Shown one piece after another: positions 22,392 to 33,017 of a DNA stretch of 64,000 bases. A model generated the notes under the pieces. The model had not been told where the DNA came from. It made no database searches and saw nothing but the letters and a program-made list of their open reading frames with translations. Source of the DNA: Colias croceus. Lineage: Eukaryota > Arthropoda > Insecta > Lepidoptera > Pieridae. The stretch is from the NCBI RefSeq assembly GCF_905220415.1, contig NC_059538.1, positions 12,400,001 to 12,464,000 of the forward strand, in the 5' to 3' direction. The first letter of the stretch is position 1. The number at the start of each line of letters is the position of its first letter. Both the position numbers and the translations under genes were made by a program.

Positions 22392-22579
22392 CTAGCTTAC
22401 CGCCCGCGGCTTCACCCACTTTGTCTAAAACCTAATAAATTATATACTACAACCTTCCTCTTGAATCACTCTATCTATTAAAAAAACTGCATCAAATTCC
22501 GTTGCGTAGTTTTAAAGATTTAAGCATACAAAGGGAAATAGGGATAGAGAAAGCGACTTTGTTTTATACTATGTAGTGA
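22392..22579 (-). mobile_element. Helitron-like element, family Hel-H (complete)
   Basis: Minus strand: A|TCACTACATAGTATAAAAC, GCTTTCTCTATCCC, CTTAAATCTTTAAAACTACG and a 3' end GGGCGGTAAGCTAG|T. The GCCGC hairpin is intact on one side and CACCC-substituted on the other. Confidence 0.8.
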
Positions 22580-23103
22580 TAATGATGTAAATACGAAACT
22601 AATATATAACACCAGTTAACTAATAAACCAGGATACTTAGTAACAAAACAGTATCTAGATAGGTCATATACCTTCCTGGTTTATAGCCAACGCCCTACAA
22701 TAAACTGTAACAGCTTGGTTTTATACGTACTGTAAAACCTCTATAAAGATATAACCGTTGTTTATAGATCAATAAAAAGCATTTTAGCGAAGGGATTTGT
22801 TTTGATTTACATAAACTTTTTTCTAATGTTTGCAGAAGAGTTTATAATGTTTTAAAATATACAGTACATTTTACACTTCTATAATTAAACCTTCGCACGT
22901 CCTACGCACGTTACTCGCGCGTAACTAAATCTGTATTTTATAGTAGGACGCGTAAAAAGGTATTTTACATAAATTAGTATTATTTGGTTAGTCTTTTAAT
23001 ATTTTAATTCTTTATTAAAAACGTACCTACATAGATAAAATTGGGCTTTGCTATTTCTAGCAATATACTTCAGATTTGACATCGATGTAAGTACATATCA
23101 ATA
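22580..23103. other. AT-rich spacer
   Basis: No feature recognised. Confidence 0.42.
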
Positions 23104-23268
23104 TCCCTACTCATATGTCTGTCTGTCTGTTACGCTTTCCCGCTTAAACATCTCAACCGATTTTGATGAAATTTGGCACAGACAATCTCTAGACCCTGAG
23201 AAAGAACATATTATGCTACCTTTTATTGCGAAATATATACCACGGGCGAAGCCGGGGCGGACCGCTAG
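23104..23268 (+). mobile_element. Helitron-like element, family Hel-I
   Basis: A|TCCCTACTCATATGTCTG, then TTACGCTTTCCCGCTTAAAC, GATGAAATTTGGCACAGAC and an end CACGGGCGAAGCCGGGGCGG followed by ACCGCTAG|T. The terminal GGACCGCTAG resembles families E and F, so it may be a hybrid of families. Confidence 0.75.
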
Positions 23269-24150
23269 TATTATTATAAGGTTTAAACAATTATAATTAA
23301 TAAATTAATTAAAAGTGTGATACTATTTTAATGATCCGATTATATAAGACGTTAATGAACACTAACAAGAGGATTAGTAGAGGAGTGGGCTCTATTTTCA
23401 GTTAGAGAAATATAATATATTATTTTAGTATTTAGAATATATTACATATTTACCAAAAACTTATTATTAATTATTATGTTTAACTGTTGAGTATTGTCTA
23501 GTTTCGATATTACAAGCTTTAATTTGAGGCTGGATCTAAATTCTATAATATCATCTAGATAAATACTTGTTTCAAAAATTAAAAGTTCATTCACTTATTT
23601 TAAAGTCACTTATTTCAATTTTTTATAAGAAGAAGATGTTTTTGTCTCAAAACTCTATTTACTACAAGTATACTTATATTCATTACTTAATAACTTAATT
23701 GAGAGATAACAATGCAAGTATTATTCTTAAGTTATTATTATTAATTAGGGCGCGAAAGTAAGCCTTAGAAACGGTCTCGGTTCTTTCTAATACCTTCCTT
23801 ACATCGTACTCCTAAATGCCTTTGAATTATATAAGGGAGTGTTCATAATGTACCTTGGAAATAAGTGTGACGTCATAGTTTGTGACTACTGTGTAATTAT
23901 AATACTTGGGTTTACTAATTGATATTGAAAAATATTATGTGTTTAACATAGTCCAACACAGGCAATAATAAAATATTTTTACGATCTCTACAAAAATAAA
24001 ATCCAGGACAATCATACCTACCCCATAAATCTTGTATTATTAACTTGCATTCAAAACTACACGAAAAGTTCAAAAACATCAGTTTTAAACTTTTAAATAT
24101 AATAAAAAAGTCATCCACCTTTTGGATGTTTGTTAGAATGTAAAAATTAA
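23269..24150. other. AT-rich spacer
   Basis: No feature recognised. The 67-codon minus frame at 23915-24118 shows nothing. Confidence 0.42.
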
Positions 24151-24312
24151 GATGTTTTTAAAAAGAGCAACTACCGATCTTGCTTACAATTCTTTGTAGA
24201 ACCACTTTCCAAATCGGTGGTGCGTAATAATATCGAGATCATTATCTTTTGACCATTTAAAAGCACTTCTAAAAGAAATCTAATTGAATAAATAAATGTT
24301 TGATTTTGAAAG
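24151..24312 (+). mobile_element. LINE-3 3' tail
   Basis: AAAAAGAGCAACTACCGATC, TTTCCAAATCGGTGG, AAAGCACTTCTAAAAG and TCTAATTGAATAAATAAATG, ending TTTGATTTTG. This is an older copy than the UTR at 6597-6846, with many substitutions. No coding sequence is attached. Confidence 0.72.
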
Positions 24313-25180
24313 AAAGTTATATTATAGAACACATAATTTATAAGGCCAGTATAGACGCGGCCGTAGTTCCTCGAAATAGGATAGCTCTCAAGGGCCCCAA
24401 CAATTAATTGTCTTTTGTCACAGCCCAGTAGGTGTATAATCTAATGGACTTATGGTTGACAGTTCACTCTTACACCCCTAATTTTATATTACAACCCTTA
24501 TTGTATGTAGAGAGTACACGTATATGATCATGGTGCAAATATGTAATGTATTATTTTGTTAAATTAGGGCTAATTCTTCAATGCTTGGTTAAAACATATT
24601 CATCGAATAACGTATTATACTACCATTTCAAAAATGTATCCTAATTGTGTCCGTATTTGATACTTTTTATGTGACATTTTAATATGTTCGTGTTATACTT
24701 TATTGGACGGATAAATTTTAACCAAGGATTGAAAAATCGGCCCTAAATTATATGTAACTTAGCCAGTAAAAATCAATGGACTCTCAATAATTAATTATTT
24801 ATTGAATTTGAAATATAAAACACTTGATAAGAGTATAATAGGCAGTTGCTTTTTATTTTATTTTACTGCAGTAGTTTTTTTAATCGTTTAATAAATGTCC
24901 AGTATAAATATGATTTGTATGGACAATAGTTATCTAATTCAAAATTACAGATAATATATATTAATTACTAACCCATACCACATATAATACAAGATCATAT
25001 AACTAAATAATGGACCTCTTTACTATCTCAGGGGAGATTTTGGTCAATCCGTCGCGTTTTGTCAACCCTCTGTAGAAGCACAATTACGGAATTAAGGTAA
25101 TGTATTCGAACTAAATTACGTATTTAAGAAAAACAATAGTTATATCCGTATAATATCTGTAAAAGGTTAATATATAAAAC
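24313..25180. other. Intergenic stretch
   Basis: No feature recognised. Confidence 0.42.
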
Positions 25181-25291
25181 GCAATGGTCCGATTGATCTA
25201 TATTAGACCGATCGCTCTGAAATTTGGCAATCAGATAGCCGAAAATTATTAACATCTTGACCACGCGGGCGAAGCTGCAGGACACAGCTAG
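25181..25291 (+). mobile_element. Helitron-like 3' fragment interrupted at its end
   Basis: CAATGGTCCGATTGATC, CTGAAATTTGGCAATCAG, CACGCGGGCGAAGCTGCAGG and ACACAGCTAG. The body has the general Hel layout but does not match families A to H closely. Its terminal GGACACAGCTAGAC was duplicated by the retroposon that follows. Confidence 0.58.
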
Positions 25292-25293
25292 AC

Positions 25294-25438
25294 CCGAGGG
25301 GGTCGCGGAAGAATTCTAACAAATACCCGCGGCCACGGAACACAGTGGGGTTTTAGTCGGTAAGAATCCGACATAACCCACGGCTCCTTCCCCGGGGGCC
25401 GTGGGTATCTTTGGAAGATTTCCCCACTATAAAAAAAA
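25294..25438 (+). mobile_element. Short retroposon with perfect 14-bp target duplication
   Basis: A 145-bp insert ending in eight A, flanked by GGACACAGCTAGAC at 25280-25293 and 25439-25452. It contains GTGGGGTTTTAGTCGGTAAG, a strong hairpin around CCCACGGC / GCCGTGGG, and GAAGATTTCCCCACTAT before the A run. The TTTTAGTCGGTAAGA motif is one I associate with lepidopteran SINE/LINE 3' ends. It is probably a 5'-truncated retroelement tail. No promoter boxes were seen. Confidence 0.8.
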
Positions 25439-25487
25439 GGACACAGCTAGACTTATGTATAATAATCTACGCTAGTATTAAAACTAA

Positions 25488-25703
25488 AGTGAAGTCCCGT
25501 GTCCCCTAGTGGGGTAAGGGGCAAATGCATTATGCATACGTCTGTTTCACTGATCGATTTACTTTAGGGACAAGTAGGTAATCAGCCTTCTGTATCCTAC
25601 CAGACCGAGACATATCTTTTTTTTCTTCGTCTCCACCGGGAATCGAACCCAGGACCCTTCGGTTCTACGCTCACGCGTCAACCACTGTACCAAGGAGGTG
25701 GTC
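25488..25703 (-). mobile_element. tRNA-derived SINE with 14-bp target duplication
   Basis: A 216-bp minus-strand SINE. Near its 5' end TTGGTACAGTGGTTGACGCG holds an A-box-like segment, and GGGTTCGATTCCCGG is a clear B box (internal Pol III promoter). The body follows with GTCTCGGTCTGGTAGG and the 3' end CTAGGGGACACGGGACTTC. AGTATTAAAACTAA flanks it at 25474-25487 and 25704-25717, identical on both sides, so the insertion is recent. There is no poly-A tail. It would need a partner LINE for movement. Confidence 0.87.
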
Positions 25704-25883
25704 AGTATTAAAACTAAGCTATTCTTAATTTTTTATAATGTAATCAGCTTTCTCCTAGTGAAAGTTATATTAAAACCGGTTACACATTACAATTATGTTT
25801 TAAATGTTGTACTATAAATCGATACTACGTGTTTTTTGCAATAAATCTTCACATATATTTGTTCTTGTAACTAAAAATACCAG

Positions 25884-26048
25884 ATAATAATAATAATAAT
25901 TAGCTTTATTTATTTCCACCATACAATTAATAAGTACATATTATGCAATTTTTGTTATACACTAAGTTCTTTTTAGTCGTTGTTAGGTGGCCCCTTATGG
26001 GTAAAAGCCTCCTCCATCTTGTACCAAACTTCCCTATCTTGGGCCAAT
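25884..26048 (-). mobile_element. LINE-5, 3' end with (ATT)n tail
   Basis: A minus-strand LINE remnant with the last 24 codons of ORF2, a roughly 75-bp UTR and an ATT trinucleotide tail (25884-25900). It is truncated at 26048. No target duplication was found. Confidence 0.7.
25973..26047 (-). pseudogene. C-terminal codons of a LINE ORF2 (LINE-5)
   Basis: The minus strand encodes LAQDREVWYKMEEAFTHKG followed by PPNND and TAA. The pattern (A-x-DR-x-W, an acidic helix, then T-x-x-GP) matches the end of RTE/Proto2-like or related LINE polymerases, where the last residues read roughly DR-x-x-W. It is only 24 codons long, so the clade call is weak, but position, stop codon, UTR and tail order all agree with a LINE 3' end. 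Confidence 0.6.
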
Positions 26049-26392
26049 AAATATATAAATATAAATAATATATAAAAACACCAGATACCTAACGCAAAAC
26101 AAATTAGAACGGAAAAATCTAGACGACAAAAGCTGGATGGAACAGCGAATGTAATATGAAGCTATTTTCATATTCACGTGGAAATTCCGAAACTAGGAGT
26201 TTGTGTGAAAATGTTCGTGCAAATTTCTGAGCATAGTTCTCTGACCATGCGTTGCGTGTTATAAACTATGGAATAGTCCAGTAAAAGAGTATAGAAATGG
26301 GAAGAATAAATAGACTAAATAATATCTATTATATTGAGAGTTTATGTTTACATGTTTTAGATCAAAATGAATGTGTTTGTTTTATAGAATGA
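26049..26392. other. AT-rich spacer
   Basis: No feature recognised. Confidence 0.42.
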
Positions 26393-26566
26393 CTAGCGGT
26401 CCGCCCCGGCTTCACCCGTGGTATATTTCGCAAAAAAAGGTAGTCTACCTTCTTTCTCTTGTCTGTGCCAAATTTCATCAAAATCGGTCCAGTAGTTTAT
26501 GCGTGAAAACCATACATACATACATAATTAAAAACCTTTCCTTTCCTCTTTATAATATTAGTAACT
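26393..26566 (-). mobile_element. Helitron-like element, family Hel-F
   Basis: Plus-strand view: ACTAGCGGTCCGCCCCGG, CACCCGTGGTATATTTCG, CTGTGCCAAATTTCATC, then CCATACATACATACATA and CTTTATAATATTAG at the far end. It shares the CTAGCGGTCCGCCCC terminus with Hel-E but has the middle of Hel-I. Confidence 0.75.
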
Positions 26567-27263
26567 GTGAAAAATGTATGTGTTGAGATCGATTAGATTT
26601 TGATTAGTACTTTTATCTTTGAACAAGATATTAAACTTCATGGTAATTTGAATGGAATTCAAAATATTTACATTATTTTCATATTTGGTACTGAATAAGC
26701 ACGGTGTACGATTTTAAATTTCCAATCCTAGTAGCGTAGTGTGATGTGGTCTATAAAGTCAGTCAGTAAATTCAGTGATAATGAAATTGTATACCTTTAG
26801 ATGGAACACAGATTAAAGGTATAAAATCTAAACGTATTAATTAATATAAAACTACTGTCACATTAACTGTCTTATTATTGGTATTCCTTTTTATTGGCGT
26901 ATTGTTTTGTTAAAGTTAAATAAAAATATTGTAATACAAATAGCTGTAAGGAATCTATGTATGTAAAAATAAATAAATAAATAAATAAGAAATTAACTAC
27001 ACTTTTTGTCTACAAGTTAATCTTTCTTTTGTTTGATGAGCTCTATATTCAGAGTTAAAAAGAGCAACCAAACAAAACAAGCAAGTTCCATAACAAAAAC
27101 TTTCAATTAAAAACATAATCCATTTACACCTTTTCGAAACACGGCATACAAATAGCGATCATTTTTACCAGCTTTCCATATCATTAATTGATGCGACCCT
27201 TTCAATGGCGTAGCGTATTATGGGTTTGCCTTACAACCGTAACTGGGTCAGCCGGGGTAACAA
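26567..27263. other. Intergenic, possible LINE tail
   Basis: GCTGTAAGGAATCTATGTATG runs into an AAAT microsatellite at 26966-26989, an arrangement typical of a LINE 3' end. The family is not recognisable. The rest is featureless. Confidence 0.4.
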
Positions 27264-27572
27264 CATAGTATAAAGAGAGAAGTAAGTTATCTTCATCGTA
27301 CATCGCGCCGTTTGTATGTACCTACGCGGAGCGCTTGGCCACGCCCCCATTCATGTACGTACGCAAGCTTGACGCACGCACACAACGCCGCTTGGTTCCT
27401 TCTCATGGACCGGTCTCGTGAAGCCCGCGCCTTTGCTGTTAGCAGTCGGTGTTTGTTTATACAATTATTACAATATCAATGTGACAAGTGACAACCCTGC
27501 GCCTCGCGAGTTTAAATCCCGTGCGCTCCTAAACGCCAGGAGTTATAGGCCTACTTCTCTCTTTATACTATG
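27264..27572. mobile_element. CpG-rich TIR element (MITE)
   Basis: CATAGTATAAAGAGAGAAGT at the left is repeated inverted at the right end, with perfect matching over 21 bp. Flanks read GTAACAA (27257-27263) and GTAACAG (27573-27579), compatible with a 6-8 bp target duplication, as in hAT-like or Merlin-like elements. The 309-bp interior is much richer in CpG than the surroundings (GTACCTACGCGGAGCGCTTG, GGACCGGTCTCGTGAAGCCC). No transposase frame is present and there is no second copy in the window. Confidence 0.78.
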
Positions 27573-28437
27573 GTAACAGTGTCTGAATATGCAATTTAAA
27601 AAGAATATTTTAGTTGCAACTTGCGAACACAATTTATTTCGAGAGGTAACGCTTGATGTGTTATTCAATTCATTATTTTTATGTTTGTAATCTCGCTTTG
27701 TATTTTGGTATTGTTTTGTTTTAAATTTATTTACTGTATTTTGTAGTTCACCTTAATGATGTATTTATTATTACTAGTAAATAATAAAAGAGTAAAATAT
27801 GTGTATTTCAATAGTTTACGCTAACTACTACGGTATGACTAATTTTAACTGACTAAAATATTCATATACATAGTACAAAAAAAAACTGTGTTTTCTTTTC
27901 AAAGTCATTCATCAAACACCTCATATTTAGTATGTTTTTTCCATACGATGCAAGCTTTGAACCCCCGAAACGCCGTGTAAATATGACCTATTTTCCCAAG
28001 AAACCGATACTGGCAAAATAAAAAGTTCTCTATGACCGCATTACAGTTCATGTAATAATAAGTACCACATTGCATTCGTGAGTTATCGCGTTTTCTTTTG
28101 TTTGTGTGCAAATAATAGAAACACTCAGCCAAAGCTTAAACTTATTATTTGGCAACGGAATATAGTTTACGAGAGTGGAAATTAATTTCAAGATCGCGTT
28201 AAAAATTATTGCTACAAATTGTTTTCATTGCTTTGTGAATGAAATTGTAATTTCACTTTATTGAAAACGGTTTGAGTAAATTTTCTTGCAATTTTACTTA
28301 TTATTTAAATAAGTATTCAACTTTATTTTGAGATATTATTCAAAAACTGTAAAATATTTATTTACAACAATTTTGCTTCCACACTTTATTTACGAGATAT
28401 TTTCTTCACTTTTAATTCCATATAACTACATAATATA
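27573..28437. other. AT-rich spacer
   Basis: The 75-codon minus frame at 27905-28132 has no recognisable motif. No other feature. Confidence 0.42.
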
Positions 28438-28634
28438 AAACACAGTCGTTTTCTCTGACCTCTTAGGTCCCTCGGTATGCTTAAATCTTTAAAACTACGC
28501 AACAGATTTTGATGCGGTTTTTAATAGACAGAGTGATTCAAGAGGAGGAGTTTATAATCATATAATAATATTAAAATATTATATAATTTATTAGATTTTA
28601 GATAAAGCGGGCGAAGCCGCGGGCGGGAAGCTAG
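28438..28634 (+). mobile_element. Helitron-like element, family Hel-H
   Basis: GTCGTTTTCTCTGACC, GCTTAAATCTTTAAAACTAC, GATTTTGATGCGG, hairpin GCGGGCGAAGCCGC, then GGGCGGGAAGCTAG|T. The extreme 5' end is eroded. Confidence 0.75.
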
Positions 28635-29127
28635 TTTGTCTATATTTTTGTGTTCTTAATAATTACTTTTTTCTATTTTTCACGTGTATGTTTGTTTATT
28701 GATATCTATATTATGTGTATTCTTCTTTAACAGCATTTAATTTATTTGAAGTCTATACATATAAACAACAAAATTAAACCTCGACTATTGGAGAAGAAAA
28801 CATACGAATTGAGAAAAGCTCCATTGTCCATAGTAGTTCAATTCTCACGCTTCGCTTGTCCCATGTTTTACTTTATGTTGTTTTGTATAGAAAATACTTG
28901 GAACGAAGTTATGCAATTGCTAACGGAAGTTGGCTGTACATAATTTTTCACTTACCTACATAATAATTATCTAGTATTATATTCGATGGTCTTTAAAAAA
29001 AGAAAAATATATGATTTATTTATGTTGTTATTTTACTTTAGACCGGGTCCGTTGTTGATCTACAAATTGTCATCGAATTAATGTTAAGAAAATTTTAAAT
29101 ATTATGTATTGTAAAAGTTTATTTTAA
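28635..29127. other. AT-rich spacer
   Basis: A 65-codon plus frame at 28746-28943 shows no family motif. Otherwise nothing. Confidence 0.42.
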
Positions 29128-30540
29128 TTCCCATCGCAATGGAAGATAGCTCTGGTGCGGCCCATACCAAAAAACAGCAATCCTACTGCTCTGAAAGATC
29201 TGAGGCCCATTAGCATCCTTCCTTACCTCTCTAAGATCTTAGAGCGAGTTGTCTATAACCAAGTCACCAAGTACTGTGAATTAAATAATATCCTACCGGA
29301 ATTTCAGTCAGGATTTAGAAAACTTCGGAGTACTTGCACGGCCTTGATTGATGTTGTGGACAACTTGCTCTCTGCTCGTGACTATGGTCAACCTTCAATT
29401 CTAACTTTGCTCGATTTTTCTAGGGCTTTCGACAGTATAAATTTCTCTCTTCTCATTTCTAAGCTAAATTTCTATGGATTCGATTGTATTTCTTCATCTT
29501 GGTTCAATAGTTATCTTCAACATCGTTTTCAGAGAATGGTTCTGCTGAAAAATGACGGAAATAGTGCCCTTTCGTCACTTGTCCCTGTGAGTAGAGGAGT
29601 CCCCCAGGGATCCATTCTTGGGCCTCTTTTATTCATCATTTATTCGGCAGATATCACATCTTGTATAAAAAATTGTCAGTATCATCTATACGCTGATGAT
29701 TTGCAAATTTATATACCTGTGGATAGAGCTCGTATAGGAGAATGTGTCCGTAACATGAACGATGACTTAGAACGCATTTCCGACTGGTCTCGCAAGAACG
29801 CACTGGTTCTAAACCCAACCAAGTCCAAATATCTTGTTGTTGGCTCTAAAAAGCAACTCTCCCACTTGGACGAAGAAGATATTAGGATTTGTGTAAACTC
29901 CATTCCTATAGAACGGGTTGCTGTTGCTCGAAACTTGGGCATCGATTTCGACAGTCAGTTAAGGTTTGAAGATTATGTTACTAACCTAGTTAGTAGCTGT
30001 TTTTATCGACTCAAAGTTCTTTATAATATTCGACCTTTTCTGAGTGTCGATCTACGAATAAGGCTGTGTGAAAGCATTGTGCTTTCCAAATTAAACTACG
30101 CTCTTCCCGTTTACGGACCATGCTTAACAGGAAAAGTACAGCGCCTCATTCAGAGGGTCCAGAATTCCTGTGCAAGATTCTGCGTTACCATTCCACCCAG
30201 ATCACATGTAACTCCATTTCTAAACAGCATTAACTTTTTAAAGATGAAGGGTCGGCAAGAGTTATTACTGGCTTGTCTTTTATTCGATACAATACATACT
30301 AAGCAGCCAGGGTATCTCTATACTAAGTTGTCGTGGCGTAAAGATACTTGTAGGGGTGAAATAAGGAGTGGAACTCACGAACTATCCATTCCGCAGCATA
30401 AAACCTCAGCCTTTCGTGGGTCATTCAAATATAGCGCGACGAAATGTTGGAATAATATCCCCCCTCCAATAAAAAATCTTAAGTGTAAGTCCAACTTTCG
30501 TCGCACTTACAAATCGTTCCTGCTAAAATTCCAACATTAG
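29128..30540 (+). CDS. LINE reverse transcriptase (ORF2 fragment), LINE-2
   Basis: Frame FPSQWKIALVRPIPKN opens right after a TAA at 29125-29127. The GTG at 29155 sometimes taken as a start is simply the valine of this stretch, so no real start exists. The RT domain is recognisable throughout: RPISILPYLSKILERVV at about residues 17-33 of the GTG-started numbering, GFRKLRSTCTAL near 55, LTLLDFSRAFDSI near 85, SRGVPQGSILGPLLF near 150 and the catalytic YADDLQIY near 179. A C-terminal region with CARFCVTIPPR and a final FKYSATKCWNNIPPPIK follows, ending at a TAG. The YADD motif is intact and the 470 codons contain no stop or frameshift. The missing parts are ORF1, the endonuclease and the first RT blocks. 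The best guess is CR1 clade, Zenon-like. Confidence 0.92.
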   Translation, partial: FPSQWKIALVRPIPKNSNPTALKDLRPISILPYLSKILERVVYNQVTKYCELNNILPEFQSGFRKLRSTCTALIDVVDNLLSARDYGQPSILTLLDFSRAFDSINFSLLISKLNFYGFDCISSSWFNSYLQHRFQRMVLLKNDGNSALSSLVPVSRGVPQGSILGPLLFIIYSADITSCIKNCQYHLYADDLQIYIPVDRARIGECVRNMNDDLERISDWSRKNALVLNPTKSKYLVVGSKKQLSHLDEEDIRICVNSIPIERVAVARNLGIDFDSQLRFEDYVTNLVSSCFYRLKVLYNIRPFLSVDLRIRLCESIVLSKLNYALPVYGPCLTGKVQRLIQRVQNSCARFCVTIPPRSHVTPFLNSINFLKMKGRQELLLACLLFDTIHTKQPGYLYTKLSWRKDTCRGEIRSGTHELSIPQHKTSAFRGSFKYSATKCWNNIPPPIKNLKCKSNFRRTYKSFLLKFQH

Positions 30541-31060
30541 TAATTTAATATTCTTCGACAATACCTAATACCTATTATACGTATCCTAAATTATATTATA
30601 TTATATTATTATTACTTATTGCTTGCTTATATCGACTTCATTTCATGATTAACACATAGTTCTACCCATAAACTTGACCAAAAATATTGTCTCCTATATA
30701 TATGTAACTTATCCTTTATATGGTATATATTTATTGTATATCTATTTATTATTATTTATCTTATTTCATACTCCTTCCATCTTAGAGGCGCAAACTAGCC
30801 ATGTGGGTATCTGGCAGAATTACCAGCGTTGTGGAGTTTGCCTCTGCAACAATATGCTGAGCCAGGGCCTTTTTGCAGCTACAATGCAAGTTTGATATAA
30901 TAATATTAATGTCAGTTATAATTCGATTGTTACCATATGTTTTATTTTTGTAATTTTTTTTTTTTTTTGTAAGTATTTTTTGACGGTGTCTTAGATTATC
31001 ATTGTGTTGTTTGGTTGCAATAAATCTTTTTGTATTGTATTGTATTATTGTATTGTAATT
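29128..31060 (+). mobile_element. LINE-2, CR1/Zenon-like retrotransposon, 5'-truncated
   Basis: The coding part is 29128-30540 and the 3' UTR is 30541 to about 31060. The UTR contains GCGCAAACTAGCCATGTGG, TATCTGGCAGAATTACCAGC, ATGCTGAGCCAGGGCC and, at the end, CAATAAATC followed by TTGTA pentamers (31031-31060). The GCTGAGCCAGGGCCTTTTT block and pentamer tail fit what I know of Zenon-type CR1 elements in Lepidoptera. The 5' truncation falls near 29128. No target duplication was identified. Confidence 0.88.
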
Positions 31061-31417
31061 CTACATCCTCGTGGATAGACTGCAACGGCGGTCAAAGATA
31101 ATCTCTAAGCGCAGTTTTGGCCCAAAAATTTAATAAGTACTTTCCTTCATAAAAGTCTTAATATTTCAAATGTCAATATTTAAGTATTCATTATAATTTA
31201 TGTTCCAACGTAAAATAATGTGGGAAATGAGGGATAAAAAGATTAATGAGCAAACACGGTTTCTCATAATTAAGAACAGTTAAAAGCTTTATGGCATGAT
31301 GTATTATAATATTTGATATTATTCGTAAGATATTTTTACTTTTATATTATGCTTTTTAAACACATTTAAGAAATTGTGGTATTCATAACGAATGTCATTT
31401 AAATTGGATTAGTTTAA
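31061..31417. other. AT-rich spacer
   Basis: No feature recognised. Confidence 0.42.
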
Positions 31418-31610
31418 TCTATACTAATATAATAAAGCTGAAGAGTTTGTTTGTTAGTTTGAACTCGCTAATCTCGGATACTTGTCCGATTTGAAAAATT
31501 CTTTCGGTGTTAGATATCCCATTTAGGTATCGAGGAAGGCTATAGGCATATCATCTCGCTAAGACCAACAGGAGCGGAGCACTGCGGGTAAAACCGCGGA
31601 GCACAGCTAG
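31418..31610 (+). mobile_element. Helitron-like element, family Hel-A (complete)
   Basis: A|TCTATACTAATATAATAAAG to hairpin GCGGGTAAAACCGC and GGAGCACAGCTAG|T. It differs from the 20925 copy by several substitutions, for example GAACTCGCTAATC. Confidence 0.82.
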
Positions 31611-32807
31611 TAACTACTACAAAAGATTGCGTTTTAAAGTTTACATACACTATTTGACAAGTTTTGAAAATTCCTTTACATAGGTTGGATTAGCAACATT
31701 TTTTTACTGAGAAACGTATATATTTTATTCATTTTTTTGTATCCCAAGCACACAACAAGGGGCTATAATATGGTTTTCAGGGTATATAATATAATTTTCA
31801 GGGTATTTTTATCCCACGAGAATAAACCTCTAAAGATATTTTATCCGTAATCCATCAACCAAAAGAAGGTTGTTGAAGTTACAAGTTTTCAAAGTTTAAT
31901 GTGTTTGGTTATAATTATATCGGTTTCTTCACCATGTTTTCTTATGAGAAATGCTTACTCTAGTATGAAATGAAAAGGAATACAGAAAGAGCAATGGTGT
32001 TATGAAAAATATTATGCTATGATACACTGAAAATGTTAATTAATAATTAATTAATATTATTATTATTTTTATTATTTTTATTTTTTATGATTATTATTTT
32101 TTGTTTTGTTTTTGTTGTTGTTTGTTTTTTTTTGTTTTATTTGCTGCGTCAAAAGTCAAATCAAGTATTTCTGTAGCTCATGTTTTTGATAATAATATAA
32201 CTTATATTACTGTAACTATACATTTTTATATTAGTAGGATAATTTTATCTATTGAACTGGACTGCTCTCTCCATTTTAAAGTTTACGTATGAATCCAATT
32301 TGTCGTGGTTCGATTCCCGGTGAGTACTAATAATAAAAAAAGTTTTAAATTTTCAGGATACAGAAAGTTGAACAAACCTACTTACCTGCAAATAAAATTT
32401 AATCAATGAAATTGATGTTTTATATTGCCCAAGACTACATACATATTATACTCGTGTGTGTGTAGACAGACATAAATATACTCCGCAAGGAATTTGTGTG
32501 TGTGTGTGTGTAGGCACAAAAATAGACACACAACCATTGTCTAAATCGCAACTTTAGTCCCATTTGACTTTTATTTGGCCAGAGATCGATGTATCTCAAA
32601 AAGACATGTTGGTTATAAGGAAAATCAAAAACGAGGAAAATAATTTTGTTCGAAGATATTTTTCTCGGTTATCAGAAGCCATGTTTTCGATGTTACTGAT
32701 CTGTATTTATATGAATGTATGATATTTGACAGTCATCTTATTGTAGCACGTGGTATGGGGAAAATTGTGTTGTATTGTAGATGTCTTAAGATCTGAGGTG
32801 TTTCCTA
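31611..32807. other. AT-rich stretch with simple repeats and a tRNA B-box relic
   Basis: Low-complexity T/A-rich sequence at 32035-32140, GTGTGTGTGTGTG at 32493-32511, and GTGGTTCGATTCCCGGTGAG at 32305-32324, which looks like the B-box end of a degraded SINE. No A box could be placed upstream. Confidence 0.42.
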
Positions 32808-33017
32808 TCTATACTATAATATTATAAAGCTGAAGAGTTTGTTTGTTTCTATGTTTGTTTGTTTGAACGCGCTAATCTCAGGAACTCCTGGTCCAATTTG
32901 AAAAATTCTTTCGGTCTTAGATAGCTCATTTACCGAGGAAGGCTATAGGCTACATATCATAACGCTGCGCTAAACACTAACAGGAGCCACGCGGGTGAAA
33001 CCGCGGGGCGCGGCTAG
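32808..33017 (+). mobile_element. Helitron-like element, family Hel-A
   Basis: A|TCTATACTATAATATTATAA, a longer GTTTGTTTCTATGTTTGTTT section, CCAATTTGAAAAATTCTTTC, hairpin GCGGGTGAAACCGCG and end GGCGCGGCTAG|T. Confidence 0.82.

Noticed and set aside
25640..25703. True tRNA gene on the minus strand
   Set aside because: A and B boxes are present, but the acceptor stem does not close and a SINE body with target duplications surrounds it.
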